From positions 147,800,344 through 147,864,343 of the forward strand of contig JAOWCC010000577.1 of assembly GCA_030867875.1 (NCBI GenBank): a stretch of 64,000 bases of DNA, given 5' to 3'. The position numbers were made by a program, and so were the translations under genes. Source of the stretch: Actinernus sp. WN-2022 (Eukaryota; Cnidaria; Anthozoa; Actiniaria; Actinernidae). A model generated the notes under the pieces. The model did no database searches. It had not been told where the DNA came from and saw nothing but the letters and a program-made list of their open reading frames with translations. This document shows, piece after piece, positions 35,147-46,485 of the stretch (the first letter of the stretch is position 1; every line of letters begins with the position of its first letter).

Positions 35147-35632
35147 TTTACATATTGTTCTGCATGGTTCTATCTATACATGTATATTATTTATGGTCCA
35201 TCGGCGACCCATTGCAACACAACAGGTATTTCCATTTACTCCTAACTCGGTCACATCGCAAACTGCATGCATGTTTGCAATGGCTTTACATCAACATGGA
35301 AAACAGCCTCTAGGCAAATCATTACTTAATAGAAATCTAGCACTGACTTGTATAGTTGCCTGAAGATTTTGAGGTATAGTACGTCTTACAACAACTTCAA
35401 ATTGTATGACTGATCCCTTGTGAATAAACTAGTCCAATTATTAAGATACATCCATAATTCAATATATGTTGGTAATTATTATATCACCTGTTACAAAGTA
35501 AAGATTAATCTCAACAATAGAAATTGATCTGTCACTAAATTATCACAGCTAGTCTATTGAAGTACAGCAAATTTTAATTAAGTTTACAAAAATCTCTACC
35601 CTCGGCCTCGGGATGAATCAACTTCGGATTAT

Positions 35633-36721
35633 TTAAAACTCTGTTCTGTCTCTCTCATTACTGAAGTCAGAACGGTCTCTTGTGTTCTTACTAGCTCTTT
35701 TTGATTTCAACTGAGAGAGAATCTCATAAGCTTCTTGAATCTCCATGAATTTTTTCCCTGCCTCTTCTCTATTGTCTCTATTTCTGTCAGGATGCCATTT
35801 CATGGCCAGCTTCTTATATCGCTTTTTGATTTCAGTTTGGGTAGAGTCTTCAGTTATACCAAGTATTCTGTACGCATTTTTCTCTCCTCTTGGATCCAAT
35901 GCTTTAACAAAATCATCGTAGAGGTTGTCCCAACCATTTCTCTGGCCCTCTTCAAAGAGCTGCCATAGAACATCCTTGAATTCCAACCAAACTGGAGAAT
36001 TAAAGAAGTGATCGATAGCATCCCTAAGCTTTATAGTTTCCCCATCTTCAGTAGTGACCTCGGCGTTGAAATAGAGGAAGGAACCCCACAAAGCACCGAT
36101 CACAAGACCTCCCAGAAACAAGACTTGCAAACGTTTGCATAAAGTCTTCTTCGATGGACGAACGTCCTTCTCGTACTCGCGTTTACTTTGAAACAAAATC
36201 GCCCCTAGCAAAGCCACGTACATTGACCCAGCCTCTTCCCCTGTTAGATAGGTGATAACAGCATAAGTTATATAGCAACCCATAAGAGGATATTTGAAAT
36301 CTCCCCTCTCCCGGCCAATGTTCCCAACGAGGTAAACTCCAGCAGCTACAGCAAATGGAACCAAAATTCCAGGAGTCCATTTTGGAGTTAGGTCTGGAAT
36401 CGCAAGACGGGTCAAAATCCCATAGAAATATCCAACCAGCATCTGGCCAGCGAATCTGGTGACACTAAAAGGGGGCTCTTTACGAAGTCTGATTTTTCTT
36501 TTCAGTTCTTCAACGAAGTAAGGCTCTTGGTTGGCATCCTCAACGTATTCGGGAATTCGCCATAAGTCCCGGAACCATCCCAGGCCATAGAAACCACCGA
36601 TAGTTGACCACCATATGAATGCTTGAATATCTCGGCCTAAATACAAGTGATGAACACCAAACCATCCCCAGATTAGCCAGAGCACATAAGTAAGAAGTAG
36701 ACTTTTCTTTTTCTCTGCCAT
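35633..36721 (-). CDS. DNAJC22: DnaJ homolog subfamily C member 22
   Basis: A single-exon, 362-residue membrane co-chaperone; the human protein is of similar length. The order is diagnostic: an N-terminal TM2-type domain ([21 protein letters not shown], then [19 protein letters not shown], residues about 7-65), several further hydrophobic helices (about 100-225), and a J domain at the extreme C-terminus (about 282-345) with HPD at 310-312 for stimulating Hsp70 ATPase. The fly orthologue Wurst acts in clathrin-mediated endocytosis; the same role in a coral is inference. ATG at 36721 is chosen because MAEKKKS precedes the first helix directly, as in the family. No defect is seen. It is the only intact host gene between PEX12 and LRRC47. 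Confidence 0.95.
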   Translation of the reverse strand: MAEKKKSLLLTYVLWLIWGWFGVHHLYLGRDIQAFIWWSTIGGFYGLGWFRDLWRIPEYVEDANQEPYFVEELKRKIRLRKEPPFSVTRFAGQMLVGYFYGILTRLAIPDLTPKWTPGILVPFAVAAGVYLVGNIGRERGDFKYPLMGCYITYAVITYLTGEEAGSMYVALLGAILFQSKREYEKDVRPSKKTLCKRLQVLFLGGLVIGALWGSFLYFNAEVTTEDGETIKLRDAIDHFFNSPVWLEFKDVLWQLFEEGQRNGWDNLYDDFVKALDPRGEKNAYRILGITEDSTQTEIKKRYKKLAMKWHPDRNRDNREEAGKKFMEIQEAYEILSQLKSKRASKNTRDRSDFSNERDRTEF

Positions 36722-36935
36722 AACGAGGAACTACGCTTTTAAATATATTTTTTATATGGTACGAGTATTGAATATAGGGAGGCCGAATATAGTTTCAAAA
36801 TATCAGGGAAACCAAACTGAAAGAAAAAGTGCTGTGCGACCGCTCGTCAAGTCTAGCACAATTTTGTCACGGGGAGAGCTTTGATTGGGTAAAGAATTGC
36901 AACATGGAATAAGCTGATTGGACGATAGTCTGCGC
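36722..36935 (-). promoter_or_regulatory. DNAJC22 upstream/promoter region
   Basis: The 214 bp between the start codon and the hAT-like element. It contains TTTGATTGGG (near 36881), a CCAAT-box core readable as CCAATC on the minus strand. No TATA box at a useful distance. The hAT-like insertion caps this promoter. Confidence 0.35.
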
Positions 36936-37838
36936 TAGGCTTTGGTAGATTGTGCTAGCATAATTTTAAGCATAATTTAGCAAAACGAGCATTATTTTAA
37001 GCATTTATTTCAGTTTAGCACTGCTAGCATAATCCGAGCTTTTATGCGTTGAAAACAAAAAAAAACCATCATAGTTCTAGAATAATTCAGTTTGTATTTT
37101 ATTTCTGTATTGTTTTTGGAAAATTTTGAGGTCTGTGCTAAGGCCCATGGTCAAATATGGTCCGGCAGACTCCAGGTGTGTCAAGGCGGTCACCCTGGGG
37201 TCAGCATATCTGAGAGACTGAGACTCTCCTCAGGCCACCACGCTTATGGCTCGGCGGCTCGGCCCCTCAGGCCTCAGATCAAAGATGGCGTCGTCCTCGA
37301 GTACATCCACTTCCAGCACTTCCAGCCCTTTCAGCACTTCCAGTGCCGTACCGAGAGCTTCAATCTCTAGGACTATTTACAGGCTTGTGTAATGCTTCAG
37401 TACAATAACCGATAACACAGAGATTAACAACATGCATAGTTGTCTTTATACTGAACTGAGGGCTTTATCACGCCTGGATGGCGTCTAAAACAAGTATGCG
37501 GGCTATAACTTTCTGACCCGGATTCAGAACCCAGAAACGGTTGATTTTGATATCATTTGTTAATCATATGGTTTTTCGGCGAGGTGCGCACATGCGTATT
37601 TGCGATGCTAAAGACTGTAAGACTGGAAGTTGGACTATATGAATGTTCATTAAAGTCAAAATTGATAGAGTTAAGCTACTGGTGATCTTTATTTTCCTTA
37701 AAATCTAAGTAGCATAATTTCGGTGACAGAGAGCATAATTTTCAAAAAGTAGCATAATTTTGGCATAATTTCTAAAAAATATGAGCACTGCTAAAAGCAT
37801 AATATGCTTTTTTTTCGAGCACAATCTACCAAAGCCTA
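36936..37838. mobile_element. hAT-like non-autonomous element, copy 1 (903 bp)
   Basis: Ends TAGGCTTTGGTAGATTGTGC and the exact complement. 8-bp target duplications GTCTGCGC at 36928-36935 and 37839-37846 are the hAT signature size. AGCATAATTT words crowd both subterminal regions. The middle (about 37130-37375) is conspicuously GC-rich and absent from copy 2, including CACTTCCAGCACTTCCAG repeats, perhaps captured sequence. Confidence 0.8.
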
Positions 37839-37846
37839 GTCTGCGC

Positions 37847-38855
37847 GCGGGAAGGAGTTTGAAACCAGGCCTTCCATAAACAATCAGATTAATTGACCTA
37901 TATCACTATGACGTCATATCAAACTGGGGGGTACGTACGGTTCGCACAAATGACCCTCAAATCGATCACTCGGGCTGCCTGTGGGAAGGCCCGAGTCGAG
38001 TTTTGGTGTCGAGCTATTTCGCCGTCAACCAATCACATTACACAATGTTCACGGTGTACACGTGATTGTTGTGGACTGTCGATATGCGATGTTGGCACCA
38101 CACGTGACAGAATCAACCAATCAGAATCGATTTCCCACGGGACAAACACGCGGGACAGAAATCCAAGATGGCGGCTACGTACAGTTGGCTTAGATAGATA
38201 GATATATTGCCTTTATTTAAACACGATTATGATTAAAGCACATTAGGCTTATGGGGTCGTGTGTCTACTACTAAGAATAATATAACTGTACATCTATTTA
38301 CAATACTAAAAATTACTAAGAATACTTACAAATGTAATAACTGTAATAAGTAAATAAACTTCAAATTACTAAATTGAACTTACTAATAAATAATGATGCT
38401 AAGAGTAACTACAGAGCTGCTAAAATGTTTTTCTAAAGTACAATACATTCATACTAGGCCTTGTTATGGCAAATCACTTAGTTTTTGGGCCATTTTTGCT
38501 GAAACCAAAGGCTTCTTCGATTTAAATACCAAGATGTTCAGTTTTTCTAGGGCCGACAGGAGTTTTACGGGCCGTTTGCATAGAAAATTCTCACGTTTTA
38601 TACGAAAGGAGTCTGAGATTGAGAAAATGTCAAATGAGATGGCGTCCAAATTTATGTACCTTTCTGACATATTTGGTAAGTAAACACAAACTTTTAATAC
38701 CAGGTTGCAGTGTTGATATTTATTCTTTCCTGTTAAAGTATAAATGGCTTCTAATAGACTAGAAAATGGGCTCCAGAAATTGGCCCAATTTATCAGTTCT
38801 TCCGTTTAGGAATACGGATCCAGGAATACTTCTTTATAATAAACAAGCGGGCATG
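37847..38855. other. Intergenic stretch without a recognised gene
   Basis: Holds AAGATGGCGGC near 38166 (YY1-like word) and, on the minus strand, what looks like a LINE 3' end: a GATAGATAGATA tail at 38194-38206 preceded by AATAAAGGC-type text. A plus frame at 38393-38683 ending at a TTTGGTAAGT donor-like site has no recognised family and is not called. Confidence 0.3.
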
Positions 38856-39178
38856 TTCCCTGCTAGCAGAGGTCTCTCTGTCTTGGTAAAATGGAAGGCG
38901 AGGGAGAGACCTCTGCCGACATCCGACGCTTTCTCTGTCGCGCATGCGTGAAGTTTCCTTGGCAACAAGTGACGCGATCTCACGTGTACTTATGAGCGCA
39001 CGAAACAACTGTAACAAACAACTGACGCGTACAGCTACAATGTATTTCCGGTAAAACGTGTTTTAGAAACTGGTTTGACTCGTCCATGAATGTGGACGGC
39101 AAGTATCGGATGTCGGCAGAGGTCTCTCCCTCGCCTTCCATTTTACCAAGACGGAGAGAGACCTCTGCTAGCAGGGAA
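38856..39178. mobile_element. MULE-like MITE with 9-bp target duplication
   Basis: Ends TTCCCTGCTAGCAGAGG and its complement, arms of about 70 bp carrying GGTAAAATGGAAGGCGAGGG. The repeats GCGGGCATG (38847-38855 and 39179-39187) are 9 bp, typical of Mutator-like elements. Confidence 0.72.
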
Positions 39179-39460
39179 GCGGGCATGCAGATCTACAACT
39201 GCAATTAATATTTATTTGGTGTGAAGACAGATCACTCTAATAATCCAAAAACCGAGTGGAAATCGCACGTTTATTTCTGAAATGGACTCATGCAGTGTAT
39301 TAGTTATTTGAGAACTAATAATTTATTCTAAATTTCAAAGTTACACGTCTACAGTACATGTATTTATAATTTCATTACAATTGGATTAATTTTATCTTAA
39401 CTAAGTTTGCGCCCATAGCAGAAAGATGGTAGCCTCCAGTTTGCTTAAACTGCATTCCAG

Positions 39461-39530
39461 TAAGCTCAGTGGTTAAGTGTCAGTCTGTTGTGCAGGAGGT
39501 AGTGGGTTGAAATCCCGGTGGGACCTTCAA
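39461..39530 (+). repeat. tRNA-derived SINE-like block
   Basis: A-box-like TAAGCTCAGTGG (39461-39472) and B box GGTTGAAATCC (39505-39515), followed by a non-tRNA body. No acceptor stem is formed. Confidence 0.5.
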
Positions 39531-39731
39531 ATAAGTGGGAGAACTCGTACTGCTTTCACTCTGACATCTGCAAATGATTCGACCTTCGTGTCTTCTTGGA
39601 TCAGAATGTTAAATCGTAGGCAGACACTGAAAATGCAACCAAATCTCTCGTAGTGACCACCCTCAAGTGTAGTGGATAGTCGTTTACATATAGAGTAAAT
39701 GAGTTTGTCCCCAATTAGCAATACCATGATG

Positions 39732-39851
39732 TTAAATTTCCTGCTAATGGATGGATAATCTATAGTGTTGAAGTGTATTGGAGGTTCAGTGCCCAGGCTG
39801 TAAGTTGGGTCAGTGCTCGAGAGTTTGGTTTCCAGGCAACCAACCAGCCCA
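39732..39851 (-). repeat. Ngaro repeat B2
   Basis: 120 bp nearly identical to B1 at 40132-40251, from TTAAATTTCCTGCTAATGG to CAACCAACCAGCCCA. Confidence 0.85.
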
Positions 39852-39921
39852 GTACACTGGGTCACACTGAAGTGGACACGAGAAAAGAAAAAAGAAAAAG
39901 AAAAAGAGGAGGGAGGGAGTG

Positions 39922-40137
39922 GAATTTTACCAGCGAGGAACGCTAACAATCCTGGCAACAGCGAACGTGAAACCAACACTCGCGAGCGATGCGAAGAGCG
40001 ACTGCGAACCCGCCAAATTTCAGTAAACAAAAGTCGCGAACGAGACGCCGGCCCAGGCCCCGCGAAGTGTGCCACAGGAAGACCAATAGCGCTGGCGTAT
40101 TTAACCATGTCTAAATTGCATTTAGCCTAGATTAAAT
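39922..40137 (-). repeat. Ngaro repeat A2
   Basis: About 216 bp matching A1 (44352-44564) from GAATTTTACCAGCGAGG to TAGATTAAAT, with a few substitutions and small indels (for example GCGACT present only here). Confidence 0.85.
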
Positions 40138-40251
40138 TTCCTGCTAATGGATGGATAATCTATAGTGTTGAAGTGTATTGGAGGTTTAGTGCCCAGGCTG
40201 TAAGTTGGGCCAGTGCTCGAGAGTTTGGTTGCCAGGCAACCAACCAGCCCA
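40132..40251 (-). repeat. Ngaro repeat B1
   Basis: Direct copy of B2, overlapping A2 by the six bases TTAAAT. Confidence 0.85.
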
Positions 40252-40835
40252 ACGAGACCGCGGTCGAGCCGAACTAGGACTGACCGAACTCCGACACTAA
40301 CCTCAGGATCCTGCAATGCCAAAGCCTGGACGGGCCCGATGAAGTAAGCGAGCAAGCAAGCAAGCAATGACCAGAGCCATCTAGTTTAGGCTTGACTGAT
40401 CTTAATAAAATCCCAGCAACTGGGAGCAACCTGAGGAGCTTGAACCAAAGGCGGAGCTAGGCTCAGGTCAGGCCCCGAGGCTAGGTACTGGCCAAGGGGA
40501 GCCAGGGAAGCCAACACCCCTAGGTCCAAACGGCCGCGGGAGACACTGAGGACTAAGTCCCGATAGTTTAGCAGACACAAACCGGAGCAACCAGGTAGCC
40601 AGCTCCTAAGACTTACCTCGAGACGATAAATACCAGGAACCAACAAAAGGACCGCATAGAGATTCCAAGGCGATGAGAAGCAAACCAATCAGGGTATACA
40701 ACTTGAGCACTCATAAAAATTATTGTTGACAGCAGCACGGCAACAATTGGAACAACATGACACTTTACTTCACACGCTAAGCATTACTGGTCAAGAGGAG
40801 CAAACAACCTTGAACCAGCTCAGCACAACCCGCAA

Positions 40836-41357
40836 TTAAATCCTAAATGGAGTTAAATCTTTAGCCAAGGCTGCAACAGTTGAGGAGCAACTGGTAAACT
40901 CACTGCAGCGAAGAAAACCAAAGAAGGCAAGGCAAATAGCAGCCCAAAGCATGACGTCTCCTGGCGAACTGGGAGCCAGAACTGAGCGTAAGGAAGCCAA
41001 GACAGCTGGAGTAATTGGCAGCCTTGTGTCCTTGGAACAACCCTGACGCCTGCGGACACCACGAACAACCCGTTGAAGGCGTAAACAGTTTCCTAATGGA
41101 TTGGGAAAGCCAAAGTCGATATGAAGGGACCGCACGGAACTAAGGTACACCTTAATGGTGGAAGTAGAGAGATTGTTGCCTGCCATGAAGGCAACAAAGG
41201 CGACAAGGCAGTCCTCTGAGGCAGGCAGGCTTTCAGATACCAGGTTAGAGCGCTTGCAGAAGGAGATAAACAGCCTTTGACCTGATGAATAGGACTTCCG
41301 GGAGTTAGCAGCAAGCCCTGCATGCAAGAAGGAGCACATCTCCGATGTTAGAACCAC
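40836..41357 (-). pseudogene. Ngaro tyrosine recombinase, N-terminal half only
   Basis: 173 residues with the SAM-like core-binding part (SRKSYSSGQRLFISFC...STIKVYLSSVRSLH) and the first catalytic-domain helix including FFGFLRCSEFT, whose Arg is the first catalytic residue. The distal part with the HxxR motif and the nucleophilic Tyr is missing; a stop comes soon after LTPFRI, followed by unrelated text. Overlaps the RNase H frame at its start, a common arrangement in this order. Confidence 0.75.
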
Positions 41358-41851
41358 TTTGTCAGCGAGAGTAAAAGATGTTGAGGAATGGAGACTGGGG
41401 AATGATCTGCGGCAGGAGCCAACTGACGGAATCTGTGCATCTGAGAACGAGAGAGGGCATCAGCAACCGAGTTTGTAACACCTGGAATGTGTGTAGCTGA
41501 CACGAAAAAGGAGAATTTGGCGGAAGCCAAAAATAAACTACGTAATAGATGCATCACACAAGGGGAACGAGAGGTGCTGGAGCGCAGTGCCGACACTACA
41601 GCTTCATTGTCCAACTGGAACAAAATCCGTTTTGCTGTCCACTGGGAGCCCCAGATGTGGGCGGCATGCACTACCACTGGGAATAGCTCTTTGAATGCGA
41701 TAGGGAGGGGCAAACATTGAGAAGGCCAAAGGCCCTGGAACCAATGTCCTTGGTATATGGCACCAAAACCTTTGGTACCGGAGGCATCACTGACAACCTG
41801 GAAATCGGACGGCGGGAGCCAGTATGGCATTAGAAAGAAACTAACAGCCAT
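41348..41851 (-). pseudogene. Ngaro RNase H domain fragment
   Basis: SDASGTKGFGAIYQGHWFQG, AFKELFPVVVHAAHIWG, LFQLDNEAVVSALRS and TNSVADALSR supply the Asp-Glu-Asp-Asp pattern of RNase H. It is out of frame with the upstream RT part. Confidence 0.78.
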
Positions 41852-42746
41852 TCCAGTCGGAGAGAAAGTGATCCCACCACAGCAGATCGGCCTTAACTGT
41901 AGAGGAGAGGTGAATATGATGCGCTAGAGAGGAGACTTTGCATGTCAGATTTATGAGTCTCCGAAGGAAGGTGCGACCAGGGCGGATAACCTTGCAGCAG
42001 TGATGTAGTAAACCGATGAGTGATTGCAGTTCCTTGAGAGAGCATGAGCGGCGAGAAAGCCAAGACTTAACGACCGTATGAACCTTCAGCTATTTATCTT
42101 CTGACAGGCGGGCCTCCAAACGGGTAGAATCTAGGAGGATGCCAAAGAAGCAGAGCTGAGGGGCTGGGCCTACGGATTTGTGAGTAGCGAGAGGAACTCC
42201 TAGATCGGTGCAAGCGCGGGAAAAGGCATCCATGTTCTGCTGGCAGACAGGGGAGTTTGGAGGACCAAGTGTGAAGTAGTCATCTAAATAATGTATCAAT
42301 GGCGAGACCTTGAAGTGATGAGTTGCAATCCACTACAAGCCTTCTGCGACGCGGTTGAAGATAGATGGGGCAGATCGAAGGCCGAAAGGTAGAGCTAGGT
42401 CGATATACAGCTGGTCTCTCCAAACCATGCCCAAGAGAAAACGATCATCTGGGTGAATAGGAACAATACGATAGGCACTTTCGATATCCAATTTGCCCAT
42501 CAGGGAACCGCGACCACAAGAAAGAATAAGGTCAATGGCTTCATCTATGAAATGGACGGGGAAGTACTCTTTGGAGATTCCGTCATTAATGCTTGACCCT
42601 TCTGGGAAGGAGAGGTCAAGGATCAGTCTCCATTTTCCTGGTTGGCTCCGCTTAACAATAACACCGAATCTGCTAGAGTGGAAGTGTGGAACAGGAGGGG
42701 ATGTAAACGGGCCGGCCACTCGACCCAATGAACATTCCTTAGCCAC
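41852..42746 (-). pseudogene. Ngaro reverse transcriptase (broken)
   Basis: Palm motifs are clear: KWRLILDLSFPEGSSIND, MGKLDIESAYRIVPI, LPFGLRSAPSIFN and HYLDDY, where YLDD is the catalytic box. TAG codons interrupt the same frame just after RVAEGL (42333-42335) and after LSEDK (42090-42092); the connection domain then runs to about 41860 and shifts frame before the RNase H. Confidence 0.8.
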
Positions 42747-43098
42747 TGAGGTACTCGTCTATAACTATTGGCTGAGAAAGGGCTGACTGCAAATTATGGG
42801 GTGCAGAGCGAAGAGGCGAACCAGAGAAGCCGCAGTGGAACCCTTCTGCAATGCCTGTAATGATGAAGGAGGCAAGGGGTTGGTCAGGATGCGAGGAGAG
42901 AAGATTAATCCAGCGAGAGAGCCGAAGAGGAGTTACTGATGAGACACAAGGTAGGAGTGGCCAGGCAGGATTTAGATGAGGAGTAGAGGAGGAGGTGGAA
43001 GGTTCACTTCCTCCTCTCCTTCCGAAAGGGCTGGAACTCGGATGATGTAGAACGGCGCTTCAGAGGCAACGGTGCCAGGGCCTGAGACTGAGAAACTC

Positions 43099-44318
43099 TT
43101 AAGGGACAGTCAAGGCTCTGTGGATAGCTAAGCAGCCCTCGGTGCTACACACGTGGCGGAAGCGGCAAACCCGAAAACTCGAAATACACTGACCGGAATT
43201 CCAAGAGCGGCAAGTGAAAAGACTAGTAGTGGAACCGGTAGCCTCAAAGGTGGAACGCTGAGCGCCTCTGGCTGATAGAACTGGGGACATCCAAGGGCAG
43301 AGCTCCGTCGAATGATCCATTGCCTGGCAGCTCCGACAAGAGACTCTAGCCCTGTTGGCATTTGTGAAGCTGAGGCTCCACAAACTGGGATGTGGTTCCC
43401 CCCAGGAAAGTGAAGGCTTGTTCGCTGCCAGAGCTCGAAAGCTGCGATCGTAGGCAAACCAATGGGGGGTTTGGTAGTTGTGGGCAGACCGGCAAATCAG
43501 GAGAAGATAGGCCAGAAGGTCAGACGATCTGTGGGGAGAAGAGGCCAGCACCACCGCAGCATACATGCAGAAGGCCTCCACCCAATCATGGAAGTTAAGC
43601 AGAGCTTTATGTTTAGGTTTAGTAGGAGCCAGCTCTAAGTAGGGGGCAAGAGAGTTAGTAGATTGACAGTAGCTGGCTTGGAAGGATCAGGGATAGATGA
43701 CAGATTGGCTGGCAGGAATTCTGTTAAATCAACGAAATGCCCAGAATTAGCCTGGTTGACTAGCTTGGGAGGAATTGGTGGAAGGGAATCCGCTACGAGA
43801 AACGGCCGGGTAGAGGAAGGTGTCGGAGCTGCCGGCATCGGAATTGACGACCAACCAGGCAGCGCTGGGCCGGGAACAAAAGCAGATGGAATGGAAGGAA
43901 TCGGGAAAGGAGCCGACTGAGCAGAACGCATGAAGTGGGGGGCCGACCAAACAGAAGAATACTTACCTGCTGGATCTGAACGAGCCGGGAAGGACGGGAT
44001 CGAAGGAGATGCTGTTCGAGGCGGTGAAACTGAAGCCGCCGAAGGCCCTGGCACTGAAGAACTGTCAGACACCACGGCCGATGAGGATGGAACTGATGGC
44101 CGGAACCCTGCCTGAATCAAAGCCAAAACTAGACTTTGAAAATTCGACGAGGAAGAGAGATTGACACCAGCGTCCGAACCCAACGGACTTGCCGTGTTTA
44201 CGATCGCCTCTGGTTCTGACATGTTGTTCGATCGCTGCATTCCACCAACGACACCTCGAACCGACGAAAAAAATAATAATTTGCGATCCAGCGAAGCCAG
44301 CAATAATAAGATGAACAC
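43099..44318 (-). pseudogene. Ngaro gag-like ORF, frameshifted
   Basis: The first part (43635-44318) is a Ser/Pro-rich region ending DLTEFLPANLSS. After stops and a shift the second part (43099-43581) has DWVEAFCMYAAVVL, DLLAYLLLI and a Cys/His block CRSWNSGQC...CRFRHVCSTEGC resembling the zinc-knuckle-like region of DIRS-order gag proteins. The start codon is uncertain. Confidence 0.6.
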
Positions 44319-44351
44319 TGAGTCAGTGGAGGAATTCTACCGGCGAGGAAC

Positions 44352-44564
44352 GAATTTTACCAGCGAGGAACGCTAACAATCCTGGCAACAGCGAACGTGA
44401 AACCAACACTCGCGAGCGATGCGAAGAACTGCGAACCCGCCAATTCTCAGTAAACAAAAGTCCCGAATGAGACGCCGGCCCAGGCCCCGCGAAGTGTGCC
44501 ACAGGAAGACCAATAGCGCTGGCGTATTTAACCATGTCTAAATTGCATTTAGTCTAGATTAAAT
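44352..44564 (-). repeat. Ngaro repeat A1 (5' end of the element)
   Basis: Copy of A2. The adjacent GGCGAGGAACG word at 44342-44352 is repeated at 44363-44373, a local slip. Confidence 0.8.
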
Positions 44565-44758
44565 ACATCGACATTCTCCTCTGTTAGTAGTAGTAGTACT
44601 AGTTCCCCATGTACATTTTATATATTAATATACAGACTAAATCTAGTAGATTACATACATAATTATGAATGCTGCCTTAAATTCTTTTTTTGTTCTTGTA
44701 AGTGGATGGGTAAATAATGCATGTATTAGCAGCTTCCCCAGGGGTGGATGCATGGGAA
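44565..44758. other. Short spacer between Ngaro and hAT-like copy 2
   Basis: AT-rich, with a TAGTAG run near 44585-44600. No gene or clear element. Confidence 0.4.
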
Positions 44759-45253
44759 TAGGCCTGAGCGGATTGTGCTAGCATAATTTTTGGCATAATT
44801 GGAGCAAACGAGCATAATTTTTCAAAGAAGCACTGCCCTAGCATAATTACCAGATTGTAGCATAATTTGAAGCATTAAAGCCAAAAGCAATGCTATTATT
44901 GCTTTTATAGTGCCTTTCCTAATTATTAGCTGGTACATTTTGCTTAGATTCTAAATTTTTCCAAAGAAAATACCTGAATTTCACTTTCTAGTTATCTATT
45001 CTGGTTTTGACTTTATAAGTGTGACTTACCCTTGGAAAAATAGGTCACCTAATAAAATGTTGTGTGAACAACTAAAAATGCCCGCATCAACTAATGCCGG
45101 CCGTCTTCGAAAAACGTTTTTTGTGAGCATAATTGTGTAATCTACGAGCATAATTTTTGAACTTTGGCATAATTTGGGCATAATTCGACAAAATTTGGAG
45201 CAGTGCTAGCGGCATAATATGCCACTTTTAGGATCACAATCCGCTCAGGCCTA
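44759..45253. mobile_element. hAT-like non-autonomous element, copy 2 (495 bp)
   Basis: Ends TAGGCCTGAGCGGATTGTGC and the exact complement on the right. 8-bp duplications CATGGGAA at 44751-44758 and 45254-45261. Shares TTGTGCTAGCATAATTTT and the AGCATAATTT subterminal words with copy 1. Confidence 0.82.
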
Positions 45254-45480
45254 CATGGGAACCTTGTCAGAATTAATTGTTTGTTGCCCATTGGTGAGGG
45301 GGAAAAGCTCACTTGGTTCATAGATCAGGAACCCAGGGGACCGACCTTGTATGAATTTTTACTAATTGCTGTGCCCCATACCAGTGAATTTGATACAACG
45401 AGTTTGATTGGGTATTTGGGCAAATCCCCAGGGCATATAGATTGTGTCAATACGAGGTTTCCATGGAAGATTTTTATTAA

Positions 45481-46481
45481 CCCTTTCGCTCCTGAGCCGG
45501 CCGTAACCGGCCAATATGAAGCATGTACCTGGAGAAAATTATTGCATCAAACCTAGACACGCTGGAAATACGATGTTGCAATATTATTTCAAGGGATGAA
45601 TGACTTCAAAGCCATAGCTATAACTGGGATCGCTTGACTCTCCCACTTTGGAGAAAAACTCATTTGTTTTGGTGATCGTTTTTCGTTTCTCCGATTTTCA
45701 CCAAATTTGAGGAGCTGAAAATCGCCCTCCAAAACCTTCCCATTCGCCCTTGAAATCAAAAGCAAACACAAAATCAGCACTCAGTTGTTACAGTACCTTC
45801 TTTAATCTTTCGAACCACCAGGTTTGTTTGCACAAAACACACATTGCGACTGTGAAGCGTGCTATGCTGCACTTCTCTCCACCATGTTTTTCCTGCTCCC
45901 ACCTCCAATTGCATGCTGGGTAATCAACACAAAATTTACAAGGGGACACCCCCTCTGGGACTCCTGTAGGTTTTTTAAATAAGTCTTTGACCCCTACAAC
46001 CAAGAGCGGTGATTTGGACTCGAGCCGTTGCTTCAAAGTGACAAAAACACATCCTAATAGGTTGAGCAGGGGGAAAAGACAACCAACTGCAGGATTTCAG
46101 TGAAGAATTATTTGATGTGTCTCAAAGCAGAAACACAACAGAAAAATCCTGTGAAACCCCTCACAAGGCCTACTAAAAGCAAACCAAGTACTTTTCAGCC
46201 ATCCTCAGACTTAATGATGTCTTCAAGCTCTCTTACAGTGGCTTATTTGTCCAAAATTAGAGCACATTTCATTGGGAAACCTACAGAAGAAACCATACTC
46301 ACCGCCGCCGAGTCTGTAGAATTCTGCCGAATGGCATCATGGGGAAAGTTTGAGCCCTTGGTTTAAAAAGTCAGCGGTATTTAACTAGCCCGGGCTAGCC
46401 AAACTGGAACTGAGGGGGGAGGGTTGAGTTAGCACTCTGCATTTCACCCATTGAGCCCAAACACGTCCGGGAGTGAAAGGG
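45481..46481. mobile_element. TTAA-flanked element (CCCTTTCRCTCC ends) with decayed ORFs
   Basis: Ends CCCTTTCGCTCC and, on the complement, CCCTTTCACTCC. TTAA at 45477-45480 and 46482-46485. Minus-strand 45788-46036 encodes a Cys/Trp-rich fragment (CKFCVDYPACNWRWEQE, CVLCKQTWWFERL) and plus-strand 46100-46366 a Ser/Thr/Pro-rich frame. Whether either is a transposase relic is unknown. Confidence 0.6.
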
Positions 46482-46485
46482 TTAA

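Larger units (their letters stand above)
32359..35632. other. Intergenic region before DNAJC22
   Basis: No gene recognised. It holds an inverted-repeat MITE (34013-34665) and a tRNA-like SINE block (35105-35146, minus). A phrase AAAGCGCCGATAACCC at 32786 resembles the end of the 31654-32358 MITE, but no partner end was found. The last 230 bp are probably the DNAJC22 3' UTR. Confidence 0.4.
39732..44564 (-). mobile_element. Ngaro-type tyrosine-recombinase retrotransposon (defective)
   Basis: Read on the minus strand the order is A1 (44352-44564), gag, RT, RNase H, YR, B1 (40132-40251), A2 (39922-40137), B2 (39732-39851). A1/A2 and B1/B2 are direct repeats of about 215 and 120 bp, and A2 abuts B1. 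This split direct repeat is the hallmark of Ngaro elements within the DIRS order, which integrate by a tyrosine recombinase and lack LTRs and target duplications. The coding region is broken (gag frameshift, two in-frame TAG in RT/RNase H, another frameshift, truncated YR), so this copy is dead. Confidence 0.82.

Noticed and set aside
37893..38201. 102-codon plus-strand frame
   Set aside because: Overlapping frames in GC-richer non-coding DNA; no family match.
38393..38683. 96-codon frame ending near a GGTAAGT donor-like site
   Set aside because: No recognised family and no partner exon found; could be chance in AT-rich DNA.
39527..40108. 193-codon minus-strand frame across Ngaro B2 and A2
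   Set aside because: Runs through terminal repeats and a purine tract; not a gene.
39732..44564. LTR retrotransposon or DIRS with inverted ends
   Set aside because: The repeats are split and direct (A1...B1-A2-B2) and the gene set has a tyrosine recombinase, not a DDE integrase.
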